A program made the position numbers and the translations under genes. A stretch of DNA of 35,035 nt, from positions 1 to 35,035 of the forward strand of contig JADLFU010000082.1 in assembly GCA_020849655.1 (NCBI GenBank), in the 5' to 3' direction. Each line of letters begins with the position of its first letter. Position 1 is the stretch's first letter. The notes under the pieces were generated by a model, which saw only the letters and a list, made by a program, of their open reading frames with translations, was not told where the DNA came from and ran no database searches. This document shows positions 7,885-17,617 of this stretch, in pieces. This stretch comes from Polyangiaceae bacterium. Its GTDB lineage: Bacteria > Myxococcota_A > Polyangia > Polyangiales > Polyangiaceae.

Positions 7885-10587
7885 ATGACGAACGAGACCA
7901 CGACCCCCGCCGCGGAGGTCACCTTCCCCGTGACGGGGATGACCTGCGCCTCCTGCGTGCGGCGCGTCGAGAAGGCGCTCTCCAGGGTCGAGGGCGTCCG
8001 CGAGGCCCAGGTGAACCTCGCGACCGAGACGGCGCGCGTCGCCCTCGACCCGGCGGTGGTCACCCAGGAGCACCTCCGCGCCGCGGTCGAGCGGGCGGGC
8101 TATGGCGTCGGCGCGGTGCGGGGCTGGCCGACGCCCTCCGCTCCGGCGCCGTCGCAGGGGCAGGAGCTCACGCTCGCCATCGAGGGCATGACGTGCGCCT
8201 CGTGCGTGCGGCGGGTCGAGGTCGCGCTCGCCAAGGTGCCCGGCGTCGAGGCGGCGAGCGTCAACCTCGCGACCGAGCGCGCGCACGTGACGTTCGATCC
8301 TGCCAGGCTCTCGCCCGGCGCGCTCGAGGCGGCCGTCGAGCGGGCGGGCTACCACGTCGCCCCGACGCGCCCGGAGCCGACGCCGAGCGCGCAGCCCGCG
8401 GTCGTCACCCCGGAGGCGCCTCCGCGGGACGCGCGTGAGCAGGCGCGCGACCTCGAGCTCTCGGACCTGCGCCGCAAGGCCTCCGTCAGCCTCGTGATCG
8501 GCGCCGCGATGATGGGATCGATGTACCTGCCCCTCTCGCACGCCACGACCGTCGCGCTCGCGCCGCTCCAGCTGATCGGCGCGACGATCGTGCAGGTCTG
8601 GGCGGGCGCTGGCTTCTACCGGGCGGCGTGGGCCGCGGCGCGCCACGGCGCGACGAACATGCACACGCTCGTCGCGGTCGGCACGAGCGTCGCCTACGGC
8701 CACAGCGCCTTCGTCACGCTCTGGCCGCAGCTGGCCGCCGCGTGGGGCCTGCCGGCGCACCTCTACTTCGAGTCGGCGGTCTTCATCGTCGGGCTCGTGC
8801 TCCTCGGGCGCTGGCTCGAGGCGCGCGCCAAGCGCCAGACGGGCGCGGCGATCAAGGCGCTGATGGGGCTCCGCGCGACGACCGCGCGCGTCGTCCGAGG
8901 CGAGCGCGAGGAGGACGTCCCGCTCCTCGCCGTCGTGGTCGGCGATCTGGTGCGCGTGAGGCCCGGCGAGAAGATCCCCGTCGACGGCGTCGTGACCGAG
9001 GGGCGCTCGGCGGTCGACGAGGGGATGCTCACCGGCGAGAGCCTGCCGGTCGAGAAGGCGCCCGGCGCCGCCGTCATCGGCGCGACGCTCAACAGGACCG
9101 GGACCTTCGTGTTTCGCGCGACGAAGGTCGGCGAGGACACGACGCTCGCGCAGATCGTCCGCCTCGTCGAGGACGCGCAGGGCTCGAAGGCGCCCATGCA
9201 GCGCCTCGTGGACACGATCTCGAGCTACTTCGTCCCGGCGGTGCTGGTGCTCGCGGCGCTCACCTTGGTCGGCTGGCTCGCGCTCGGCCTCGGCGTCTCG
9301 GGGGCGCTCAGCGCGACGATCGCGGTGCTGATCATCGCGTGCCCGTGCGCCCTCGGCCTCGCGACGCCGACGGCGATCATGGTGGGCACCGGCAAGGCCG
9401 CGCAGCACGGCGTGCTCATCCGCGGCGGCGAGGCGCTCGAGCAGGCGCGCCGCATCGACGCGGTCGTGCTCGACAAGACCGGCACGATCACCCGGGGCGA
9501 GCCCGCGGTCACGGAGATCATCGCTTCGAGCGGGGTCGACGAGCGGGAGCTCCTCCGGCTCGCGGCGGCCGCGGAGGTGGGCTCCGAGCACCCGCTCGGC
9601 GAGGCGATCGTCGAGCGCGCCCGGGGCGCGGGGCTCACGCTGGCGACAGCGGCGGGGTTCGAGGCGGTCTCGGGGCGCGGCATCCGGGCCACCGTCGAGG
9701 GGCGCGCCGTCGTGCTCGGCAACGCGGCCTTCATGCGCGAGTCGGGGCTCGAGGTGGGCGCGCTCGACGAGCGCGCGGAGGCGCTCGCGAAGGGGGGCGC
9801 GACGCCCATGTACGTCGGCTGGGACGGCCAGCTCGCCGGCGTCATCGCGGTCGCCGACACGATCAAGCCCGAGGCGCGCGACGCCATCGCGCAGCTCTCC
9901 GCGCTCGGCCTCGAGGTCTGGATGCTCACCGGTGACAACCGCGCGACGGCCGACGCGGTGGCGCGCGAGGTCGGGATCGCGCACGTGCTGGCGGACGTGT
10001 TGCCGAGCGAGAAGGCGGACAAGATCCGCTCGCTGCAGGCGCGAGGGAAGGTCGTCGCGATGGTCGGCGACGGCATCAACGACGCCCCCGCGCTCGCGCA
10101 GGCCGACCTGGGCGTCGCGATCGGCACCGGGACGGACGTCGCCATCGCCGCGTCCGACATCACGCTCATCGGCGGCGATCTGCGCACCATCGTCACCGCC
10201 ATCGCGCTCTCGCGGCGCACGGTGTCCACGATCAAGCAGGGGCTCGCGTGGGCGTTCGGGTACAACGCGCTGCTCATCCCGGTCGCGATGGGCGCGCTCT
10301 CTCCGCGCTTCGGCGTCCTGCTCAGCCCCGCGCTCGCGGCGGCGGCGATGGCGATGAGCAGCGTCAGCGTCGTCACCAACGCCCTGCGCCTGCGCGGCTT
10401 CTCGCCGCCGCGCGACGCAGAGGAGCTGCTGCACCCGCCGCTCGGCGCGCGCCTGCGCGAGGTCGGTTTCCTCGTGGTCATCGCCGCCGCCGCGCTCGCC
10501 ATCGGCGCCCTGGCGCTCCGCTGGATGCCCGACGCACACCGGCACCACGGCGCCGTCGACGCCGCTCGCGACCGCGCGGCCGCGTGA
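7885..10587 (+). CDS. copA: Copper-translocating P-type ATPase (P1B) with two HMA domains
   Basis: The product is 900 residues, an inner-membrane pump exporting Cu(I) with ATP. Two N-terminal metal-binding HMA domains carry GMTCASC (Cys21/Cys24 and Cys104/Cys107). About eight membrane helices follow, with the CPC ion motif (486-488) in [12 protein letters not shown]. The actuator loop is present (TGES region), then the phosphorylation site DKTGT with Asp530, the SEHPLGEA histidine loop, TGDNRATA and the hinge GDGINDAPA (~728-736). The C-terminus ends DAHRHHG, a possible extra metal site. CPC plus paired CxxC domains favour Cu(I)/Ag(I) over Zn/Cd. No metallochaperone or CueR-type regulator is adjacent, and I see no CueR-like palindrome in the 228 bp upstream, which holds no gene. 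Confidence 0.95.
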   Translation: MTNETTTPAAEVTFPVTGMTCASCVRRVEKALSRVEGVREAQVNLATETARVALDPAVVTQEHLRAAVERAGYGVGAVRGWPTPSAPAPSQGQELTLAIEGMTCASCVRRVEVALAKVPGVEAASVNLATERAHVTFDPARLSPGALEAAVERAGYHVAPTRPEPTPSAQPAVVTPEAPPRDAREQARDLELSDLRRKASVSLVIGAAMMGSMYLPLSHATTVALAPLQLIGATIVQVWAGAGFYRAAWAAARHGATNMHTLVAVGTSVAYGHSAFVTLWPQLAAAWGLPAHLYFESAVFIVGLVLLGRWLEARAKRQTGAAIKALMGLRATTARVVRGEREEDVPLLAVVVGDLVRVRPGEKIPVDGVVTEGRSAVDEGMLTGESLPVEKAPGAAVIGATLNRTGTFVFRATKVGEDTTLAQIVRLVEDAQGSKAPMQRLVDTISSYFVPAVLVLAALTLVGWLALGLGVSGALSATIAVLIIACPCALGLATPTAIMVGTGKAAQHGVLIRGGEALEQARRIDAVVLDKTGTITRGEPAVTEIIASSGVDERELLRLAAAAEVGSEHPLGEAIVERARGAGLTLATAAGFEAVSGRGIRATVEGRAVVLGNAAFMRESGLEVGALDERAEALAKGGATPMYVGWDGQLAGVIAVADTIKPEARDAIAQLSALGLEVWMLTGDNRATADAVAREVGIAHVLADVLPSEKADKIRSLQARGKVVAMVGDGINDAPALAQADLGVAIGTGTDVAIAASDITLIGGDLRTIVTAIALSRRTVSTIKQGLAWAFGYNALLIPVAMGALSPRFGVLLSPALAAAAMAMSSVSVVTNALRLRGFSPPRDAEELLHPPLGARLREVGFLVVIAAAALAIGALALRWMPDAHRHHGAVDAARDRAAA

Positions 10588-10644
10588 CCCTCCTTCGGCT
10601 TCGTGGACACCGCGCGGGCGACGCCGCGACGCGCGCCGAGTCGC

Positions 10645-10673
10645 TTCTCATCGCCCCCGCGGGGCCTTACGAT
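10645..10673 (+). promoter_or_regulatory. Candidate leaderless promoter of mntA-hepT
   Basis: TTCTCA (10645-10650), a 17-nt spacer and TACGAT (10668-10673) lie 6 nt before the GTG at 10680. This position also decides the start: the upstream in-frame GTG at 10584, which overlaps the copA stop, would add 32 residues unlike the family's N-terminus. Confidence 0.45.
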
Positions 10674-10679
10674 CGCTCC

Positions 10680-11081
10680 GTGCGACGCGACGCCGTGGTG
10701 AGAGCGCTGCGCGCGGCCCTCGTCGGGCGCGCGGACGTCGAGCTCGCGCTGCTGTTCGGCTCCGTCGCTCGCGACGCGGCCCGCGATGGCTCGGACGTCG
10801 ACGTCGCGGTGCGGGCGCCCGGCGTCGACCTGTCGCAGCTCTCCGCGCAGCTGAGCGCCGCGGTGGGCGCGGAGGTAGACCTCGTCGATCTCGCGGGCGC
10901 GACGATCCCGCTCTGTCAGGCGCTGATCCGTGAGTCGATCCCGTTCCACGAGGGGCGCCCCGGTGCGGAGGGCGGCTGGCGCTCGTCGACGCTGTCGATG
11001 CTCGAGACCGACGCGCCCGCCTACGCCCGGATGACCGAGGGCTATCTTCGTCGCGTCGCGGAGCGCGCCCGTGCTGGATAG
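10680..11081 (+). CDS. mntA: MntA-type nucleotidyltransferase antitoxin
   Basis: The product is 133 residues, a minimal nucleotidyltransferase. The catalytic signature GSX10DXD is complete: Gly27-Ser28 and Asp39-Val40-Asp41 in FGSVARDAARDGSDVDVAV. In characterised type VII systems MntA inactivates the HepT toxin by adding AMP to a tyrosine of its active site. The gene overlaps the following hepT by 11 nt, the usual order. GTG 10680 is chosen from the family-typical N-terminus and the TACGAT hexamer; GTG 10584 is the alternative. Confidence 0.85.
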   Translation: MRRDAVVRALRAALVGRADVELALLFGSVARDAARDGSDVDVAVRAPGVDLSQLSAQLSAAVGAEVDLVDLAGATIPLCQALIRESIPFHEGRPGAEGGWRSSTLSMLETDAPAYARMTEGYLRRVAERARAG

Positions 11082-11496
11082 GGGCATCCTGGCCGCCAAG
11101 CTGGGCGAGCTCGAAGACCGCGTGGCGCGAGTGCGCGAGCACGCGCCAGCGAGCCCCACGGCCCTGCGCACGGACCGCGACGCCCAGGATCTGGTCGCGT
11201 TCAACCCGATGCTGGCCGTGCAGACCTGCTCCGACGTCGCGGCCCACGTGATCGCGGCCGAGGGGTGGATCGTGGCGCGCACGCTGCGCGAGGGCTTCGA
11301 GCGCCTCCATCAACAAGGGGTGCTCAGCAAAGAGACCGGCGACGCGCTGGCGGGTGCGGTCGGGCTCAGAGACGTCGTCGCGCACGGCTATGCGGGGGTC
11401 GACGTCGCGAGGCTGCACCACGCGGCGACGGCGGGGCTGGCGCACCTCGACGCGTTCGGCGCCGAGGTCGCCGCCTGGTTGCGCGCGCGCCCGTGA
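11071..11496 (+). CDS. hepT: HepT-type RNase toxin (HEPN)
   Basis: The product is 141 residues, an all-helical HEPN protein. The active-site motif R-X4-H-X-Y is intact as RDVVAHGY (Arg100, His105, Tyr107); the tyrosine is the expected AMPylation target. HepT family members are RNases that slow growth when free of MntA. The GTG start lies inside the end of mntA, so the pair is translationally coupled. It sits between copA and sucCD with no mobile-element remnants, so it may be a stable chromosomal module. Confidence 0.87.
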   Translation: MLDRGILAAKLGELEDRVARVREHAPASPTALRTDRDAQDLVAFNPMLAVQTCSDVAAHVIAAEGWIVARTLREGFERLHQQGVLSKETGDALAGAVGLRDVVAHGYAGVDVARLHHAATAGLAHLDAFGAEVAAWLRARP

Positions 11497-11569
11497 CGCC
11501 GCGGCAGCACCGGGCGAGATATCGAGACCGGAGAGTTCCACCTCGCACGACGCCTGGCGCGACCGCCCG

Positions 11570-11606
11570 GCTCGCCGCGCAGGCGAGCGGCGGGGCGTGG
11601 TAGGGT
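11570..11606 (+). promoter_or_regulatory. Hairpin and TAGGGT -10 upstream of sucC
   Basis: TAGGGT (11601-11606) is 9 nt before the sucC ATG. No good -35 is seen at 16-18 nt. Just upstream, GCTCGCC (11570-11576) and GGCGAGC (11582-11588) form a 7-bp stem with a 5-nt loop, which could end hepT transcription or act as an operator. Confidence 0.4.
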
Positions 11607-11615
11607 CCGCGCCCC

Positions 11616-12802
<1,187 letters not shown>

Positions 12803-12806
<4 letters not shown>

Positions 12807-13705
12807 GCATCCTGGTCAACCACGACACGCGCGCCCTCGTGCAGGGCATCACCGGCTCGGCCGGCGGGTTCCACGCGAAGCAGTGCCTCGCGTACGGCAC
12901 GAAGATCGTCGCGGGCGTCACGCCCGGACGCGGCGGCGAGACGTTCGAGGCCGTGGGCCCGAAGGGCGAGAAGATCCTCGTGCCGGTGTTCGACACCGTC
13001 GCCGACGCGGTGAAGCAGGAGGGCGCGAACACGTCGCTGATCTTCGTGCCGCCGCCCGCCGCCGCCCTCGCGATCGTCGAGGCCGGCGAGGCGGGCTGCG
13101 CGCTCGTCGTCTGCATCACCGAGGGCATCCCCGTGCTCGACATGCTGCGCGTGCGGCGCTGGCTCGAGGCCCAGAAGAAGACGCGCCTCATCGGGCCCAA
13201 CTGCCCCGGCGTCATCACGCCCGGCCAGTGCAAGCTCGGCATCATGCCGGGGCACATCCACCAGGTCGGCCGCGTCGGCGTCGTGTCGAAGTCGGGCACG
13301 CTCACGTACGAGGCCGTCGGCCAGCTGTCGGCGATGAACATCGGCCAGTCGAGCTGCGTCGGCATCGGCGGCGATCCGGTCGCGGGCGTCGATTTCATCG
13401 ACGTGCTCTCGCTCTTCAACGACGATCCCGACACCGACGGCGTCGTGATGATCGGCGAGATCGGCGGGGCGGCCGAGATCAAGGCGGCCGAGTGGATCAA
13501 GGCTCACATGAAGAAGCCGGTCGCCGCGTTCATCGCGGGCGCCGCCGCGCCGCCCGGCAAGCGCATGGGCCACGCGGGCGCCATCATCTCCGGCGGCAAG
13601 GGCACCGCGAAGGAGAAGACCGAGGCGCTGCTCGCCGCGGGCGTGGCGGTCGCGAAGACGCCGGCCGAGATGGCCTCGACGCTCGCGCCGCTCCTGAAGA
13701 AGTGA
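12803..13705 (+). CDS. sucD: Succinate-CoA ligase alpha subunit
   Basis: The product is 300 residues. The alpha subunit binds CoA and carries the phosphohistidine. Visible are the CoA-site [19 protein letters not shown], the [10 protein letters not shown] loop, [20 protein letters not shown], the SKSGTLTYE segment, GIGGDPVAG and the active-site histidine in GHAGAI near the C-terminus. It is co-transcribed with sucC through an ATGA overlap. Nothing is unusual. Confidence 0.97.
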
Positions 13706-13748
13706 GGGAGGCACCGGGTCGCGGCGAACGGTGCTACGTCTAGGCGTC

Positions 13749-14372
13749 ATGAACCGTTCGCTCGCGACCGCCTTCGTCGTCGCCTCTCTCGCCGCCGCCG
13801 GCTGCTCCAGCTCGCCGGCGGCCCCGTTCAATCAGCTGCCGGGCTCGCCCGCCACGGCGTTCCGCCTGCAGAACTACGAGCCGCCTCCGACGGCCGCGAC
13901 GAGCGCCGTCCCCGGGCTCTCGGCGATCCCCGGCCTGCCCCCGCAGATCCAGGCGTGGATGGGCCAGGGCGCCGCGGGCCTCGGGCAGCTCATCCCGCCG
14001 GGCCTCATCCCGCCGGGCCTCATCCCGGGGATGCCGACGGCGACGGCGCCCGTGGCGCAGCCCGACGCGCAGCGGTTCCATGGGTTCCGCATCCTGCAGG
14101 GCACGCAGCTGATGGACGAGTCGACGAAGGAGAAGATCGCGAAGATCCTCGGCGACAAGGACAACTTCGAGTCGACCGGCGGCTCGTGCATGTACCCCGA
14201 GATGGGCCTGACGTTCTCGCCGATGGGCGGCGTGCAGAACGACGTGCTCATCAGCTTCTCGTGCCGCCAGGTGCAGGCGTTCAACTTCGCGTGGCCGCAC
14301 AACGGCACGGCGATGAAGGCCAGCACGGTCGAGAAGATGGCCGGCATCGTCAACACCATCTGGCCGCAGTGA
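13749..14372 (+). CDS. Lipoprotein of unknown function
   Basis: The product is 207 residues. MNRSLATAFVVASLAAAGC is a lipoprotein signal (Cys19). Residues ~20-105 are Pro/Ala-rich with a short PPGLI repeat (IPPGLIPPGLIPGMP) and a leucine/glycine-rich stretch. Residues ~110-207 look like a compact domain: a basic-acidic helix (MDESTKEKIAKILGDKDNF), then strands with Cys, Met and aromatic residues (GGSCMYPEMGLTFSP, VLISFSCRQVQAFNFAW). Two Cys in that domain could form a disulfide. No family recognised. It follows sucD by 43 bp, but its exported nature makes a shared function unlikely. Confidence 0.82.
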   Translation: MNRSLATAFVVASLAAAGCSSSPAAPFNQLPGSPATAFRLQNYEPPPTAATSAVPGLSAIPGLPPQIQAWMGQGAAGLGQLIPPGLIPPGLIPGMPTATAPVAQPDAQRFHGFRILQGTQLMDESTKEKIAKILGDKDNFESTGGSCMYPEMGLTFSPMGGVQNDVLISFSCRQVQAFNFAWPHNGTAMKASTVEKMAGIVNTIWPQ

Positions 14373-14428
14373 CGCGGCGGCGCGCGCTGTCGCTGGCGCG
14401 CGGCCCGTCGCGCCTCCACACTGGGCCC

Positions 14429-15682
14429 ATGCGCCGGCTCGCCACCTGGTTCTCGCTCGTCGCGCTGCTCGGCGGCTGCGCGTCGAGCGAGCTCGAGCCG
14501 CCCGCCGTCCCGACCGCGCCGCTCGCCCCCGCCGCGGCGCCCCCCGACGAGCCCGCGCCGGTGACGGAGCCGGTCGCGCTCGTGTCGGAGCCGAGCGAAC
14601 AATTCGAGGACACCGATCCCGCCGCGCTCACCGACTTCAAGGAGCCCCTCGACGCGTACGGCACCTGGGCGGAGGACGCCACGTACGGCACCGTGTGGCA
14701 GCCGTCGGAGGCGATCGTCGGCGCGGACTTCGCGCCGTACGTCTCGCACGGCCACTGGGCGCTCGACCCGCAGGAGCGCTGGACGTGGGTGAGCGATTTC
14801 GATCCGCAGTTCGGGTGGGTCGTCTTCCACTACGGGCGCTGGGTGTGGATCGAGGGCCGTGGGTGGTCGTGGGTGCCCGGCCGACAGTGGGCGCCCGCGT
14901 GGGTCGTGTGGCGCACCGGCGATCCCGGCTACGACTACGTGGGCTGGGCGCCCGCGCCGCCCTATTTCTACTGGCGATCGAGCGTCGTGTTCTGGATGGA
15001 CACGTACCCGCCCGCGCCGTACGTGTTCTGCCACACGCGCTACGTGTTCCACGATCATGTGTACGCGCACGTCGTGCCCGCGGCGCGGGTCGAGGGCGTC
15101 GCGCGGGGCACCTGGCCGTATCAGGGCGGCGTCCGCGCGGGCGCGCCCCCCGAGCACGTGCTCGCGCACCCGCAGCCCGGGCCTTCCGTCACGTCGGGGC
15201 ACATCCCGGCGTCGTCGTGGCCCTCCGGGCGCGTGGCGCTCGACAGCCGGCAAGCGAGCTTCGCGAGACCGCGCGCGCTCGGCCGAGGCGCGCCGCCGCC
15301 GCGCGCGTCTCGCTCGCTCGGCTTCTCGGACGGCCCGGCGCGCCCGCCCGGTCAGGCGCCCGTCGTCACCCCCGCGCCGCCGAGCATGACGCGCGCGACC
15401 CCTCCCCCGCGGGTGCGGCCCGGCTTCTCGCCCGGCGTCGTGCGACCCGGCGCGCCGCCCGGGGTCGCGCCGCCGCGAGGCGTCTCCCCCGGACGTGCCA
15501 CCTCGGCGCCGCATTTCTCGCCGCGTCCGTCGGCCGCGCCGCACTTCTCGCCCCGCCCGTCGGCCGCGCCTCACTTCTCGCCCCGCCCGTCGGCCGCGCC
15601 TCACTTCTCGCCGCGTCCGTCGACACCCTCACCGTCGCGACCGTCCACGGGATCGCGCGGGGGCTTCCGGCGGGGCCGATGA
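14429..15682 (+). CDS. DUF6600-type Trp/Tyr-rich lipoprotein
   Basis: The product is 417 residues. MRRLATWFSLVALLGGC is a lipoprotein signal with Cys17. Residues ~70-200 are a Trp/Tyr-rich beta domain (YGTWAEDATYGTVWQPS, GHWALDPQERWTWVSDF, GWVVFHYGRWVWIEGRGW, WAPAWVVWRTG), the pattern of DUF6600, found in secreted and often FecR-associated proteins. The last ~150 residues are Pro/Arg/Ser-rich and basic, with four 10-residue repeats, possibly binding the wall, LPS or DNA. CACACT lies 6 nt before the ATG, a weak leaderless -10. The stop overlaps the next ATG (ATGA). Exact role unknown. Confidence 0.87.
   Translation: MRRLATWFSLVALLGGCASSELEPPAVPTAPLAPAAAPPDEPAPVTEPVALVSEPSEQFEDTDPAALTDFKEPLDAYGTWAEDATYGTVWQPSEAIVGADFAPYVSHGHWALDPQERWTWVSDFDPQFGWVVFHYGRWVWIEGRGWSWVPGRQWAPAWVVWRTGDPGYDYVGWAPAPPYFYWRSSVVFWMDTYPPAPYVFCHTRYVFHDHVYAHVVPAARVEGVARGTWPYQGGVRAGAPPEHVLAHPQPGPSVTSGHIPASSWPSGRVALDSRQASFARPRALGRGAPPPRASRSLGFSDGPARPPGQAPVVTPAPPSMTRATPPPRVRPGFSPGVVRPGAPPGVAPPRGVSPGRATSAPHFSPRPSAAPHFSPRPSAAPHFSPRPSAAPHFSPRPSTPSPSRPSTGSRGGFRRGR
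15509..15622 (+). repeat. Four 30-bp in-frame tandem repeats
   Basis: The unit encodes PHFSPRPSAA; copies begin at 15509, 15539, 15569 and 15599, the last one shortened. They are nearly identical at DNA level, differing mainly at synonymous positions, so they are recent or kept homogeneous. They lie in the basic tail of the DUF6600 lipoprotein. Confidence 0.92.
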
Positions 15683-16239
15683 CGCGCGGGTCCACGCTGC
15701 CGCTGCTCGCGCGCGCGCTCGCGCTCGCCGCGGGCACGGTCGAGCCCGATCCGGGCCCGAGGACGGTCCACGAGGAGCCGTACACGCGGCCCTCCGCGAC
15801 GGTGAGCGAGGTCGAGATCGTGCAGGCCGCGCCGCTCGTCTCGCCGGAGGGCGAGGGCGCCGGGGTGTTCGTCGAGCTGCGCGGCGACGGCGACTGGGCG
15901 GTGACCACCGCGTGCGACACGAAAGTCACATACCTGACATGCACCTGGGACGTGCTGATCGAGGCGAGGGGCGCGACGATCGACAGCGCGAAGGCCCCGC
16001 CGGGGCGAGAGGGCGGCGCCGTGATCACGCTCGCGTCGGGCAAGGCCGAGCTGCACGCGGCCAGCACCTCGACGAACGACGGCGTGCTCTTCCACGTCAC
16101 CGATCCGGCCGCCGCGGTGCGCGTGGAGGCGTGGCTCGACGGGCGCGCCGATCCTCGCGTGTTCTACTGGACGGGGCCGGACGTCATCCACGAGGGAGCG
16201 CCGTCGAACCCGGTCGATTTCGTGCCGACCGCGCCCTGA
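15679..16239 (+). CDS. Small, probably exported protein of unknown function
   Basis: The product is 186 residues. The ATG overlaps the stop of the DUF6600 gene (ATGA). The N-terminus MTRGSTLPLLARALALAAGTV resembles a weak signal peptide without a clear cleavage site or lipobox. The rest is predicted beta-rich with alternating polar and nonpolar residues (GAGVFVELRGDGDWAVTTAC, YLTCTWDVLIEARG, GAVITLASGKAELHA). Two Cys ~15 residues apart could pair. Coupling to the DUF6600 lipoprotein suggests that they act together at the envelope. No family recognised. It converges on the M16-like gene with a 10-bp gap. Confidence 0.75.
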   Translation: MTRGSTLPLLARALALAAGTVEPDPGPRTVHEEPYTRPSATVSEVEIVQAAPLVSPEGEGAGVFVELRGDGDWAVTTACDTKVTYLTCTWDVLIEARGATIDSAKAPPGREGGAVITLASGKAELHAASTSTNDGVLFHVTDPAAAVRVEAWLDGRADPRVFYWTGPDVIHEGAPSNPVDFVPTAP

Positions 16240-16249
16240 CGCGCGACGG

Positions 16250-17617
16250 CTAGCGCGACGCCTTCACCACGCGCGACGGCGCGAGGCCGCGCGACGGGTC
16301 GAGGACGGTCACGTCGCCGAGCGCCGCGAGCGACGGCGCGAGCGCGGACGCGGGGCCCTCGACGACGACGACGGGCGAGGACGCCGGCTGCTCGGCGAGG
16401 CTCCGGGCGAGTCGCGCGCTCGACGGCGTGGGAGGCGGCGCGGGGAGCTCGTCACGCCCGAGCGCGGCCAGCTCCGCCAGCCGATCCGCGAGCAGGCGAG
16501 GTTGCCCCGCCACCCGAGCGTGATCTCGCGTCAGCGAGCGCAGCGCCAGGAGCTCGATCTCCGGGGGAGAGGGCGCGCCGAGCGACAGCGCGGCGAGCGC
16601 GTCGCGCACCTCACCCACCAGTGCCCCTGGGCTCGTGCGCCAGCGCGCGACGAGCGGGCACGGCCCATCGCGCAGCGGCGCGACGCGGACCTCGAGCGAC
16701 GCGAGCCGCGCGAGCGCGACGCGCCGGGCGCGCGCGGCGACGAGCAGCTCGGGCCACGCGTCGTCTCCGCGCTCGAGCGTCAGGAGCCCCACGGTCACCT
16801 CCGCGTGGTCGCGGCGCGCGTCGATGACGAAGAGCCTCGGCGCGTCGGGCGAGACGGGCGGCGTCGGGCGCGGCACCGCCAGCGCGGCCGGCGTCGGACC
16901 GAGCGTCGCCGCGAGCGCGTCATGGGCCGCCGCCGCGTCGAGCGCGCCCACCGTCACGATCGTGATGGCCTCGGCCGTGACCCGCTCCGCGACGAACCGC
17001 GCGACGTCCCGCTGTCGCGGCGACGCCGTCGGCGCGAGCTCCGCGTACGGGTGGACCGACGCCGGCAGCGCGTACAGCGCGCGAAACAGCGCGATCTCGC
17101 CGAGCGGCGCGCCTGCGTCGTCCGGGAGCCCGTCGCCCCCCGCGCGTCGCAGCTCGTCGCCGAGCGCGCGCAGCGAGATCACCGGATCGGTCGTCGAGAT
17201 CGACACGACGAGCGCGTCGAGCGCCGCCGACACCCGCACCCGCGCGGCGCGCGGCGGCGGCCTCGCCGCGAGCCTCGCCGAGAGCGCCTCGGCGGCGGCG
17301 CGCGCGAGCGAAGGGTCGGCCGCGAGGCCCGCGCCGCGGACCACCACCCGCGCCTCCGTGACGTCACCCGCGCGCGCGACGGCGACCGCGGAGAGCCCCG
17401 CAGGACCTCGGTGGCGCGCCGCGCGGATCGGCAGCGCGACAGGCTCGGCGTCGGGCTCCGGCGCGAGCGGCAGCGACGAGCTCGCCGAGGGCGCGACCGG
17501 CAGCGTCGGCAACGGAGCCTCGGGCGGCGACGCGGGCGGCGGCGCGGGAGCGACCCGGCTCGCGCACCCGTGGAGGGCGAGCGACGCCGCGAGGGCGACG
17601 GCGACTCGAGCGATCAT
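16250..17617 (-). CDS. M16-peptidase-like lipoprotein lacking the zinc site
   Basis: The product is 455 residues. MIARVAVALAASLALHGC is a lipoprotein signal (Cys18), followed by a Pro/Ala linker to ~residue 65. The rest follows the two-lobe M16 (pitrilysin/mitochondrial processing peptidase) pattern: paired helix-strand units, an LYALPASVHPYAELAPTAS segment equivalent to the 'LYGxxHPYG' region, then ITIVTVGALDAAAAHDAL, equivalent to the 'vVGDvd' strand. No HxxEH or HxxxE zinc motif is present, so it matches the inactive subunit of M16 heterodimers. It is the second gene of a pair (ATGA overlap with the first). The start is set by the lipobox; the open frame upstream is antisense. Confidence 0.78.
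   Translation of the reverse strand: MIARVAVALAASLALHGCASRVAPAPPPASPPEAPLPTLPVAPSASSSLPLAPEPDAEPVALPIRAARHRGPAGLSAVAVARAGDVTEARVVVRGAGLAADPSLARAAAEALSARLAARPPPRAARVRVSAALDALVVSISTTDPVISLRALGDELRRAGGDGLPDDAGAPLGEIALFRALYALPASVHPYAELAPTASPRQRDVARFVAERVTAEAITIVTVGALDAAAAHDALAATLGPTPAALAVPRPTPPVSPDAPRLFVIDARRDHAEVTVGLLTLERGDDAWPELLVAARARRVALARLASLEVRVAPLRDGPCPLVARWRTSPGALVGEVRDALAALSLGAPSPPEIELLALRSLTRDHARVAGQPRLLADRLAELAALGRDELPAPPPTPSSARLARSLAEQPASSPVVVVEGPASALAPSLAALGDVTVLDPSRGLAPSRVVKASR

Noticed and set aside
7789-10548. A 919-codon open frame antisense to copA
   Set aside because: It is Arg/Asp/His-rich nonsense produced by the GC-biased codons of copA on the other strand; it shows no domain pattern.
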